Positions 29,299-36,826 of a stretch of DNA of 64,000 nucleotides are shown here, one piece after another. Source of the stretch: Cutibacterium porci (GTDB lineage: Bacteria > Actinomycetota > Actinomycetes > Propionibacteriales > Propionibacteriaceae); NCBI RefSeq assembly GCF_009696315.1, contig NZ_VUMG01000003.1:248001-312000 (forward strand). The letters are read 5' to 3'. The translations under genes were made by a program, and so were the position numbers. Under the pieces are notes generated by a model that did no database searches, was not told the origin of the DNA, and saw only the letters and a program-made list of their open reading frames with translations. Position 1 is the stretch's first letter; every line of letters begins with the position of its first letter.

Positions 29299-29541
29299 AT
29301 GCCCGAATCACAAGCCTTTGCCTTGCAGTCAACCAGCGAAATCTTCAAGAACAAGTTCGATTCAGCTCTCCTTCGTCACGACGCTTGGTGGCTCGTGTTC
29401 ATCGCAGTGCTCATCGGGCTGGGCGCTTCCATCCTTGCTGCTATGGCTATCTGGTGCGTCGTCAACCAGCACGGGAAGTTCACCGGCCACTGGAAATGGG
29501 TCAAGTACGGCATCTCCGTTTCTATGGAGTGTGCACGCTAA
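29299..29541 (+). CDS. Small membrane peptide (80 aa), candidate secreted or bacteriocin-like product
   Basis: This is an 80-aa protein. The first ~30 residues are polar (MPESQAFALQSTSEIFKNKF), then comes one hydrophobic glycine-containing helix (LVFIAVLIGLGASILAAMAI), then a short basic, aromatic tail (HGKFTGHWKWVKYG, with two cysteines nearby). AGGGAAG precedes the ATG. Its stop overlaps the next ATPase start (TAATG), so it belongs to that operon. The leader-like head plus a GxG helix and Trp/Lys tail resembles class II bacteriocin precursors, but it could equally be a small transporter subunit. No family was recognised. Confidence 0.6.
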   Translation: MPESQAFALQSTSEIFKNKFDSALLRHDAWWLVFIAVLIGLGASILAAMAIWCVVNQHGKFTGHWKWVKYGISVSMECAR

Positions 29542-30383
29542 TGCGTCCACCCCATGGCGTTGGCTGGCCCACCTCCCCGCGAGAGGGGCCAGCTCCCTCA
29601 GACACATCGATGCTGGAAGACCCATGTCCTCACCACAAACCTGTCGTCGAGATCGAGCATTTAAATTTTCAATACTCTGATTCCCCGATCCTCAACGATG
29701 TCACTCTGTCAATTGCCCAAGGATCCTGTCTTGCACTCATCGGTCCCAATGGATCGGGAAAGTCCACCCTGTGCAAGATCGTGCAGGGCATCCTCGCTGC
29801 CCCGAAGACGGCGACGACCACTGTTCTCGGCTACCCCTGCGGTTCCCGAGTAGCGTGCAGGGCGATCTCCTACTGCGCCGACAACGACCACCTGCCGCAA
29901 TTCCTCACCGGGGCAGAATTCATCTCTTATACCCTGTCCCTCAGGTGCCCATCGCGTGTCAAGAAACCGCGTCTTCGTGGTGCTACAGCTGACATCTTTG
30001 AACGTTTAGGAATGGCCGGCCGCCAGGACGAGCTCATGGAGACCTACTCCCATGGCATGCTCAAGAAGACTCAGATCGCGGCTGCCCTGCTCGCCCACTC
30101 GCCCGTCATCATCATCGACGAGGCGCTTAACGGCATCGACATCGAGGCCCAGATGGCAATCGAGGACGCCCTTTTCAGCCACATCCGGCAAGGCGGTACG
30201 CAGATCATCTGCAGCCACGATTTCGCCATGCTAGACCGCTGCGCGACCCACATCGCGATGCTCGATTACGGGAATCTCGTTGAATTCTCGAGTGTCGACG
30301 AATTGCGCGCCAACCGTGCCACTATCCGTGATCTCATTGTTGGGTATATGGGACTAAACGATGACACCAATGGACGAGACTGA
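29541..30383 (+). CDS. ABC transporter ATPase
   Basis: This is a 280-aa nucleotide-binding subunit. Walker A GPNGSGKST; a signature region reading YSHGMLKKTQ, in place of LSGGQ as in ABC-2 exporters; Walker B PVIIIDEALNGID; H-loop ICSHD. The ATG at 29541 shares its A with the preceding stop; frames extending upstream to 29172 only read through the peptide gene. The first ~35 residues before VVEIEHLNFQYS are not ATPase sequence. It overlaps the downstream permease by 23 nt. Confidence 0.85.
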   Translation: MRPPHGVGWPTSPREGPAPSDTSMLEDPCPHHKPVVEIEHLNFQYSDSPILNDVTLSIAQGSCLALIGPNGSGKSTLCKIVQGILAAPKTATTTVLGYPCGSRVACRAISYCADNDHLPQFLTGAEFISYTLSLRCPSRVKKPRLRGATADIFERLGMAGRQDELMETYSHGMLKKTQIAAALLAHSPVIIIDEALNGIDIEAQMAIEDALFSHIRQGGTQIICSHDFAMLDRCATHIAMLDYGNLVEFSSVDELRANRATIRDLIVGYMGLNDDTNGRD

Positions 30384-31875
30384 AACCTCCCGGGTAGCCA
30401 ATGGCGATCCACTCATTCTGACCCGAATCACCGTCGCACCCACACCTCGACGTCAGCTCGGCGAAACCGTTTCGCGAACCATCATTGTAATGCGCCTAAT
30501 GGGGGCGTATCTGATCCGCGTTGTCATTGGAAAAGGAGTCCTCAAATCACGTGCTATCCGCCTCGGCGTCTTCGCTTGCTTGGTGCTCTTTCTTCTCATC
30601 GCGACTGTTCTTGCGATTATTCTGACCCGAGACGTGGCGAATGGGGCAACGATCCGTGACCTTGTCCTGACCATCAACTCCCTGTCTTCCGTGGTGTGGA
30701 CAGCAGTCGCCTTCCTCATCGTCAAGATACTTATGGCTGACGCCGGCACTATGATGGCTATCACCCACCATCTTCCGATCACGAACCGAGAGCGTCAGCG
30801 TGCCGTGGGGGTCCTCGACGCATTAGCCACTCTGATCATCGTGATCATCGGCATGTTCACCACCAGCGTCTCGTCTCTCGTGAATTTCGGCATCTCAGCC
30901 GTCCCAGGATTAATCACATGCGTCGTCATGCCAGCAACCGCCACCTATGCGACCCTGGAACTATCCCACCGGTGTTGTGACCTCGCGCTCGCCCGAACCC
31001 CGTTTCGTCGCGCCCGTCAACCAATCCTTGCAGTGATGTTCTTCCTCATCGTCCTCGCACTGTGGCAGTCGATGCCCACCATGCTAGCTGCCATCACCTC
31101 CTCCCCAGAACCGTTCACCGTCTGGCCCCTCGTCTTCCACGACATCAATCTGTATTACGGCTCTCCAGCAACCACAGGTTGTTTCCTCGCTCTGATCGTG
31201 GTGAGTTTCCTGCCGGTCATGGTCTTGCCGACATCGCCGTTAGACATACGGCACCGCTTCGTCATGCTTCCCGTCGTCGGCCTCAATGCGTCCTTCTTCG
31301 ATACGGCGCCCCAGTTCCGGGCTCTCTTCCGCAGCCGGTACACCCTGCAGGCGGCTCTGCTCTCAGCGGGATTCGTCGCGCTTTTGGCCACCCGTGTCGC
31401 AGGCCCGTCATCAGTATGGGGGGTGGAACCCCTGACCATCGGTGGATTCTTCCAATACGCCACCCTCGCACCGAGCTTCCGCATCTTTGAACCGCGGCTA
31501 CCAGCATCGCGCTTCTACCTTCGGCTGCTCGCCGCACAATACGCCCTCGTCGCCCCGATGCTTGTCGTGGCAGTGTTGATCGACATCTTCACCAATCACC
31601 CGGCACATTCCACCATCCTCGCTACCGCCGGAGTATGCGGATCAGCCCTTATCACCATTGGTGTCGGGATTTTTGTCCCTGCTCGCGACGACAATCCCCT
31701 GTCGATCCTGCTGGGTTGCGCGATTGTGCTGACCATCGGAATGGCGCTCGTCGTATTCTGCGGAATCCTCCATCTTCCTGCCGCAGCATCTATCGGCCTT
31801 GGTATCGCCTGCGCAGCCTTACTCATCACCTACAGCATCGTCACCATTTCGGATCAACGGAAGGCAGCCCGATGA
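30361..31875 (+). CDS. Large ABC-2-like permease of unknown substrate
   Basis: This is a 504-aa integral membrane protein with roughly 12 hydrophobic segments, beginning after a polar ~60-residue N-terminus. The order ATPase-permease and the ABC-2-like signature in the ATPase suggest an exporter made of one fused permease. An ATG 9 nt downstream is an alternative start. No close family was recognised. It overlaps the next small gene by 4 nt (ATGA). Confidence 0.75.
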   Translation: MTPMDETETSRVANGDPLILTRITVAPTPRRQLGETVSRTIIVMRLMGAYLIRVVIGKGVLKSRAIRLGVFACLVLFLLIATVLAIILTRDVANGATIRDLVLTINSLSSVVWTAVAFLIVKILMADAGTMMAITHHLPITNRERQRAVGVLDALATLIIVIIGMFTTSVSSLVNFGISAVPGLITCVVMPATATYATLELSHRCCDLALARTPFRRARQPILAVMFFLIVLALWQSMPTMLAAITSSPEPFTVWPLVFHDINLYYGSPATTGCFLALIVVSFLPVMVLPTSPLDIRHRFVMLPVVGLNASFFDTAPQFRALFRSRYTLQAALLSAGFVALLATRVAGPSSVWGVEPLTIGGFFQYATLAPSFRIFEPRLPASRFYLRLLAAQYALVAPMLVVAVLIDIFTNHPAHSTILATAGVCGSALITIGVGIFVPARDDNPLSILLGCAIVLTIGMALVVFCGILHLPAAASIGLGIACAALLITYSIVTISDQRKAAR

Positions 31876-32177
31876 AGAACCCTAAAGTCTACCTGACAAG
31901 CCTAATCATCGCGATCATTGCGACACTAACACTGGCCACCGGAACCATCTTGATCCTGATGTTTTCGGTGCACGACGAGTCGGCTTACCGAACTGGTCTC
32001 TTCGGGTCGGTATATTTCCGGGCCGCACCCAACCCCCAAGGCAATATCGACGCGACGATGGGTGTCGCGTCGCTGCCACGGCTAGGCATCGTCGCAGCCG
32101 CGATATTTGCCTTCACCCTCCTCGTCTCAGCTATCTATTTTCGGCTCAAGGCCTACCGTGCATCACTCATCCAATAA
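31872..32177 (+). CDS. Small two-helix membrane protein
   Basis: This is a 101-aa protein with an N-terminal helix (VYLTSLIIAIIATLTLATGT), an extracytoplasmic stretch (SVYFRAAPNPQGN) and a C-terminal helix (LGIVAAAIFAFTLLVSAIYF) ending in a basic tail. The ATG overlaps the permease stop. The size, topology and position fit an immunity or accessory protein of the adjacent exporter, which is inference only. Confidence 0.65.
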   Translation: MKNPKVYLTSLIIAIIATLTLATGTILILMFSVHDESAYRTGLFGSVYFRAAPNPQGNIDATMGVASLPRLGIVAAAIFAFTLLVSAIYFRLKAYRASLIQ

Positions 32178-32397
32178 TCGTGCGGTGTGGCAACACCCGC
32201 GGGATCTCAGCTTGCAGCCGTTAGCCAGACACCTCGTTTTCATAGGATTCGCGCCTGGGGCCATCCTCGCCTTCGGATGGGCATTTTGTGCTGCCCACGG
32301 CGCGAACGGCTCACATCGGGTACCCCACGCTCACTCCTGTCCGCGTGACTCGATCGCCTCTGCCATCGCCAGGGCTCGTCGGGCAGTATCGACGTGA
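32158..32397 (+). CDS. Possible 79-aa membrane protein overlapping citE antisense
   Basis: A GTG at 32158 preceded by AAGG opens a 79-codon frame overlapping the end of the previous gene. It has one hydrophobic segment (HLVFIGFAPGAILAFGWAF). The last 67 nt run antisense to the 3' end of citE, and that part looks like a shadow (rich in Ala, Arg and Ser). It may be a real last gene of the cluster with a read-over tail, or spurious. Confidence 0.3.
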   Translation: MHHSSNNRAVWQHPRDLSLQPLARHLVFIGFAPGAILAFGWAFCAAHGANGSHRVPHAHSCPRDSIASAIARARRAVST

Positions 32398-33200
32398 AGG
32401 TTCTCAATCATGCGGCCATGGTAGGTAACAACACCCGAGCCATTCCCGCTCTCCCAGGCGTCGATGATGCCGCGGGCCTCCGCGACCTGTTCAGCGTCGG
32501 GTGCGAAAACCTCGTTGGCCGGGCCGACCTGGCCTGGGTGAATGAGCGTCTTGCCGTCGAATCCCATGAGCTGGGCTTCACGGCACTGGGCGGTGAATCC
32601 CTCGACGTCACGAACATCGTTATAGACCCCGTCAAGGATGACGACATCGGCCGCCCGAGCAGCCAACAGGCACATCTGCAGGGCCGTCGTCACCGGCGCG
32701 CGACCCGGTACATGGGATGCGCGCAGTTCTTTGGTGAGGTCGTTGGTGCCCATGATGAGCACCGTCAACCGGTCGGAAGCCACCGCGATGTCACGGCAAT
32801 CCAGCACCGCCTGTGGAGTCTCGATCATCGCCCACAGCTTGACACTCTCATCGGCCCCAGCCGCCTCCATGTCGGAGACGATGGAACGAACCTGCTCAGC
32901 AGAGCCAACCTTGGGCACCGCGATAGCATCCGGGCCAGCGGCAACTGCGGCAGCCAGGTCATCGCGATACCACTGGGTGTCCATCCCGTTGACACGGATG
33001 GCAACCTCCCGGTAACCGTACGGATGCTCTTTCACAACGCCAGCCGCGCGCTCACGGGCTTCAACCTTGAGATCGGGGGCCACCGCGTCTTCTAAATCAA
33101 TAATGATGCCGTCGCAGTCAATGCTGCGGGCCTTCTCCAGCGCCCTGGCATTAGCGCCGGGCATGAATAAAACAGAACGACGAGGGCGCAAAGAATCCAT
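32331..33200 (-). CDS. HpcH/HpaI aldolase family, CitE-like (citrate lyase beta / malyl-CoA or citramalyl-CoA type)
   Basis: This is a 289-aa TIM-barrel enzyme. RRSVLFMPGANARALEKA, then DCDGIIIDLEDAV (Mg-binding Glu/Asp), VRVNGMDT-like AIRVNGMDTQW, MIETPQAVLD (Glu), MGTNDLTKEL and FDGKTLIHPGQ are the CitE landmarks. There are no citrate lyase alpha/gamma genes nearby, so a stand-alone CitE-like C-C lyase or thioesterase acting on acyl-CoA is more likely than citrate lyase. It is third in grcC-cobF-citE, 24 nt after cobF. Confidence 0.85.
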   Translation of the reverse strand: MDSLRPRRSVLFMPGANARALEKARSIDCDGIIIDLEDAVAPDLKVEARERAAGVVKEHPYGYREVAIRVNGMDTQWYRDDLAAAVAAGPDAIAVPKVGSAEQVRSIVSDMEAAGADESVKLWAMIETPQAVLDCRDIAVASDRLTVLIMGTNDLTKELRASHVPGRAPVTTALQMCLLAARAADVVILDGVYNDVRDVEGFTAQCREAQLMGFDGKTLIHPGQVGPANEVFAPDAEQVAEARGIIDAWESGNGSGVVTYHGRMIENLHVDTARRALAMAEAIESRGQE

Positions 33201-33224
33201 GCCCCCAATTGTGCCGCACTGGTG

Positions 33225-34007
33225 TCAGCGACGACGCAACAGATAGGTGTCAAACACCCATCCCAAACGCTTCTCGGCGTCAGCACGGGCGCTCAGTATC
33301 TCATCACGGACCTCGGCGAGATCCCCACTGATAAGAATTTCGTCAGGCGTACCGATATAGGCCGCCCAGTAAATATCAATGCCAGTGGGGTCAATAAGGC
33401 TAAAAGTCTGACGCCCGTCAAGCATAACGATGACGTCGTCAACCCCCTCCGGCATCCCGTCGGCCAGCAACCGGGCCGGCGAGATCTGCAGCGCGCGGCC
33501 CTGCCGATTGAGCGGAATCTGGTGACGCGATGCTAGCGACAGCGAACTCGATATACCAGGTATCACGTTGAGTTCGATCGGTACGCCACCGTCAACGTCA
33601 ACGGCAGCGATAAGCTTTTTCACAATTGCCAACGTCGACTCAAATAGGCCCGGGTCACCCCACACCAGGAATCCACCGCGTTGGCCGTCAGCAAGGTTGT
33701 CAGCCACAGCGTGGGTCCACTGGTCGAGTCGCTGGCGACGCCACGTGGCGACGGCCTCCTTGTAGTTGTCAGCGGTTTTCCAGGGGCGCGGCGCATCCTG
33801 CAACTCGACAATGCGCATACCCTCCGCCTCGGCGCCAGGGCGATGACGACGCAGCAGTTCGCGGCGGAACTCAACGAGATCGTCGACGTCATGCTCCTTG
33901 AGGACCACGAACAGCACGTCAAGGTGCTCAATGGCGTCGACGGCGGCCAGCGTCAGCCAGTCCGGGTTGCCGGGCCCAATGCCGATGAGATCAAGATGAC
34001 GGGACAC
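33225..34007 (-). CDS. cobF: Precorrin-6A synthase (deacetylating) CobF
   Basis: This SAM-dependent methyltransferase of cobalamin synthesis methylates precorrin-5 at C1 and releases acetate. It is 260 aa. It has LDLIGIGPGNPDWLTLAAV at the N-terminus, WGDPGLFESTLAIVK, and VIPGISSSLSLASRHQIPLN. The GTG at 34007 has AGGAGG 6 nt upstream, so the longer frame is rejected. CobF belongs to the aerobic-type pathway, whereas propionibacteria are known for the anaerobic one. It is isolated from other cob/cbi genes in this window. Confidence 0.9.
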   Translation of the reverse strand: MSRHLDLIGIGPGNPDWLTLAAVDAIEHLDVLFVVLKEHDVDDLVEFRRELLRRHRPGAEAEGMRIVELQDAPRPWKTADNYKEAVATWRRQRLDQWTHAVADNLADGQRGGFLVWGDPGLFESTLAIVKKLIAAVDVDGGVPIELNVIPGISSSLSLASRHQIPLNRQGRALQISPARLLADGMPEGVDDVIVMLDGRQTFSLIDPTGIDIYWAAYIGTPDEILISGDLAEVRDEILSARADAEKRLGWVFDTYLLRRR

Positions 34008-34032
34008 GATGCCTCCTAGGTGGTTCCGGGCG

Positions 34033-35007
34033 TCACGAGGACCGAGAGACAACCTCATCGCAGAGGGCCGCAAGGGCTTGCTTGGCGTCACCGTCCGGCA
34101 ACGGGGCTAAATGGGTGCGGGCACGATCAGCCCGGCGCTGGATCTCGACACGAGCCTCTTCGATAACGTGATTGGCACGCAGCTGCTCTAATACGTCAGC
34201 GAGCACAGCATCGTCGGACAGGTCAGCATCAAGCATCCCCTTAAGCTCGGCGTCTGCCGGGTCATCAGAAGCGCGCAACAGCAGAGTCGGCAGGGTCGGG
34301 ACGTTCTCGCGCAGATCCGTGCCTGGGGTCTTTCCTGTCACCGTCGAGGTGATGTCAATGAGGTCATCAGCGAGCTGAAACACCTCGCCAATATCCTCAC
34401 CAAACTGCTCCAACGCAGTCACCGTCTCCACAGATGCGTGGGACACCATCGCCCCGAAAACAGCAGATGCGGCAATGAGTGACCCCGTTTTATCGGCAAC
34501 GACTTTAAGGTAATGAGCCAGCGGGTCCTCACCCTCGGATGGCCCACGGGTCTCGGCGATCTGCCCCTGCACCAGACGAGAGAACGTCTGCGCCTGCAAC
34601 TTGACGAAATCGACGCCCAGCTCCGCCACAGCGAGGGAAGCCTTGGAGAACAAGTAGTCGCCCACCATGATGGCCACCGAGTTACCCCACCGGAGGTTCG
34701 CCGAGGGGGCCCCGCGACGTTTGGATGCCTCGTCCATAACGTCGTCGTGGTACAGCGACGCGACGTGGGTAAGCTCCATCACCACGGCAGCACGCACGAG
34801 GTCAGCATCACGGACCTCGTCACCGAATTGGGAACACAACACCACCAGCAACGGACGAAACCTTTTGCCGCCAGCGGAAATAATATGGTTGGCAGCCTCG
34901 GTCACAAAGGGGGTTTCGGCGCCGGCCTGACGGCCTAGCTCGTCCTCGACGAGGGCAAGTTTGGCGCTCACCAAATCGGTGAACTCGCTGCTGGCGCTGT
35001 ACGACAC
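34033..35007 (-). CDS. Polyprenyl diphosphate synthase (menaquinone side-chain type)
   Basis: This is a trans-isoprenyl diphosphate synthase of 324 aa. The first Asp-rich motif is YHDDVMDEASKRRG and the second FQLADDLIDITS; GGKRFRPLLVVL binds diphosphate. It resembles GrcC/HepB enzymes that make the octa- or nonaprenyl tail of menaquinone, which fits the men and nuo genes nearby. The GTG at 35007 follows AGAGGAGAACC. It is the first gene of grcC-cobF-citE. Confidence 0.9.
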   Translation of the reverse strand: MSYSASSEFTDLVSAKLALVEDELGRQAGAETPFVTEAANHIISAGGKRFRPLLVVLCSQFGDEVRDADLVRAAVVMELTHVASLYHDDVMDEASKRRGAPSANLRWGNSVAIMVGDYLFSKASLAVAELGVDFVKLQAQTFSRLVQGQIAETRGPSEGEDPLAHYLKVVADKTGSLIAASAVFGAMVSHASVETVTALEQFGEDIGEVFQLADDLIDITSTVTGKTPGTDLRENVPTLPTLLLRASDDPADAELKGMLDADLSDDAVLADVLEQLRANHVIEEARVEIQRRADRARTHLAPLPDGDAKQALAALCDEVVSRSS

Positions 35008-35144
35008 GGTTCTCCTCTTCCGACCAGGCGGCCGCCCGGTACTCGTCCGGCCGTCGTCTCGACGCGACCCGGCCAACTCCCACATTACTGGCTCCCTAGT
35101 GCCCGCGTCTTGCTGGGAAGCTATTGCTCCGCATGATGTAGCTA

Positions 35145-35181
35145 GGCCGGGGTCATACCCTTACGGATAGTGGCCCCGGCC
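35145..35181 (-). terminator. Hairpin after the nuo operon
   Basis: GGCCGGGG (35145-35152) pairs with CCCCGGCC (35174-35181) with additional inner pairs, about 30 nt downstream of the nuoN stop. No T-run follows the stem on the minus strand; a GGTTTTG lies between nuoN and the stem. It is a probable end of the nuo transcript. Confidence 0.55.
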
Positions 35182-35209
35182 CAATAGACAAAACCCCCGC
35201 TACCACAAC

Positions 35210-36826
35210 TCAGCGCAGGAACGTGCTCGCCTGGTTGAACAGGTCAATAACGGGTTGCGGGGCAACACCCATGACGATGGTGAAGACCGCGCACACAATG
35301 AGGGTGATCCATCCGGCGACAGACGGCTCAGCAACCTCGACGGGATCGTCCCCCTCCTTCGGCGACCGGAAGAACACCACGACGATGATACGCAGGTAGA
35401 AGGCTGCCGCCACCAAGGAGAACAGCACCCCAACCAACACCAGCCAGGCGTATCCGCCGCGCCATCCGGCCAAGAAAACCACCAGCTTGCCGGTGAACCC
35501 TGCTGTCAGCGGGATACCCGCGAAACTCAGCACAAAGATGACCACCAGCACGCCGATCCACGGATGGGTGCGCCCAATACCGGCCCAGGATGCAATCTCG
35601 GTGGATTCACCACCCGCGCGACGCACCATAAGGATGAGCAGCCAGAAACCGATCGACGCAAGACCATAGGCCGTCATGTAGACCAAAACCGACGACACCG
35701 AGCCCGTCTGACCCTCAACCATGCCCGTCTGGGTCGTCCATGCCCCAACGACACCGACGAGCACGAAGCCAGCATGGGCGATGGCGGAATAGGCCAACAG
35801 ACGCTTCATATCCGTCTGCGCGAGACCCACAATCGCGCCGACACCCATCGAGGCGACAGCCACGACGGCCAGCACGATCTGCCAGTCCCATCTCAGCGCA
35901 CCCAGACCGACGTACAGGACGCGCATCAGGCCGACGAGGGCAACGAGCTTCGTCGCGACAGCCATCCAGCCGCTAACCGGAGTTGGCGCGCCAGTGTAGA
36001 CATCGGGCGTCCAGGACGCGAACGGAACCGCGCCAATCTTGAACAGCAGGCCGACGGCCACCAGAACCATGCCCGCAACGATGAGCTTCGACGAGCCGAC
36101 CTGGGTGACGCCCACAGCGGCCACGTCGCCTAGCTTGAAGCTACCGGCGCATCCGTACAGCAGCACGATGCCGTACAGGAACAAGGCCGAGGAGAGCGAA
36201 CCCAACAGGAAATACTTCAGCGCTGCTTCCTGGGACAGGAGTCGACGACGCCGCGACATGCCGCACAACAAGTACAACGGCAGGGAGAAGATCTCCAAAG
36301 CGACGAACATCATGATGAGGTCGTCAGCCGCAGCAAAGCACATCATGCCCAGCACTGCGAACGTCAGCAGCGGGTAGACCTCGGTGTGCTCACGATGGTC
36401 CTGCTCTGCCTTGGCCTCCATCGGCGATCCAGGCACCGATGAGGCGCTGGCGACAAACGCCGTCTGGGCGGTCCCGACGCGTTCAGCGAAGAGCACCACG
36501 GCACCAAGACTGGTCACTAGCAGAATGACCCAGGTAGCCAGAGTCGGACCGTCGAGTGCCAGGGTTCCCTGTCCGGCAACGATCCTTGTACCGTGGGCAA
36601 CGGTCACCAGTGTCGAAGCGACGGCTACACCCAAAGCAACGACCGTCAAGGCGATCTGGACCGGTCGTCGAGCTGGCCGCGGCACAAAGGCTTCCACCAG
36701 CACGGCTAAGCAGGCCCCGGCCATGAGTACGAAGACCGGCGTCAGCGGTCCCCACTCGATGTGCGGTGCCGCGACATCGAGGAGCGCTGGCAACCCAGAC
36801 GCGGTAATCAACAGGGCGGGATTCAC
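35210..36826 (-). CDS. nuoN: NADH-quinone oxidoreductase subunit N
   Basis: This is a 538-aa antiporter-like subunit of the complex I membrane arm, with about 14 helices. Conserved blocks include EIFSLPLYLLCGM (essential Glu), ALKYFLLGSLSSALFLYG (Lys) and FKIGAVPFASWTPDVYTGAP. The GTG start overlaps the nuoM stop (GTGA). It is the last gene of the operon. Confidence 0.96.
   Translation of the reverse strand: MNPALLITASGLPALLDVAAPHIEWGPLTPVFVLMAGACLAVLVEAFVPRPARRPVQIALTVVALGVAVASTLVTVAHGTRIVAGQGTLALDGPTLATWVILLVTSLGAVVLFAERVGTAQTAFVASASSVPGSPMEAKAEQDHREHTEVYPLLTFAVLGMMCFAAADDLIMMFVALEIFSLPLYLLCGMSRRRRLLSQEAALKYFLLGSLSSALFLYGIVLLYGCAGSFKLGDVAAVGVTQVGSSKLIVAGMVLVAVGLLFKIGAVPFASWTPDVYTGAPTPVSGWMAVATKLVALVGLMRVLYVGLGALRWDWQIVLAVVAVASMGVGAIVGLAQTDMKRLLAYSAIAHAGFVLVGVVGAWTTQTGMVEGQTGSVSSVLVYMTAYGLASIGFWLLILMVRRAGGESTEIASWAGIGRTHPWIGVLVVIFVLSFAGIPLTAGFTGKLVVFLAGWRGGYAWLVLVGVLFSLVAAAFYLRIIVVVFFRSPKEGDDPVEVAEPSVAGWITLIVCAVFTIVMGVAPQPVIDLFNQASTFLR

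Noticed and set aside
29172-29540. N-terminal extension of the ABC ATPase upstream of 29541
   Set aside because: It reads out of frame through the 80-aa peptide gene, and the TAATG overlap with AUG at 29541 gives a natural coupled start.
29299-29541. Assignment to a known circular or lactococcin 972-type bacteriocin family
   Set aside because: I compared it from memory with gassericin/circularin, AS-48 and lactococcin 972 precursors; only general hydrophobic character is shared.
26364-32400. Mobile genetic element or genomic island
   Set aside because: No integrase, transposase, terminal repeats or target duplications were seen at the borders, and the flanking tRNAs are more than 10 kb away.
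32331-33200. Citrate lyase beta subunit of a citrate fermentation operon
   Set aside because: No citC, citD, citF or citG genes are next to it; neighbours are cobF and a prenyl synthase.
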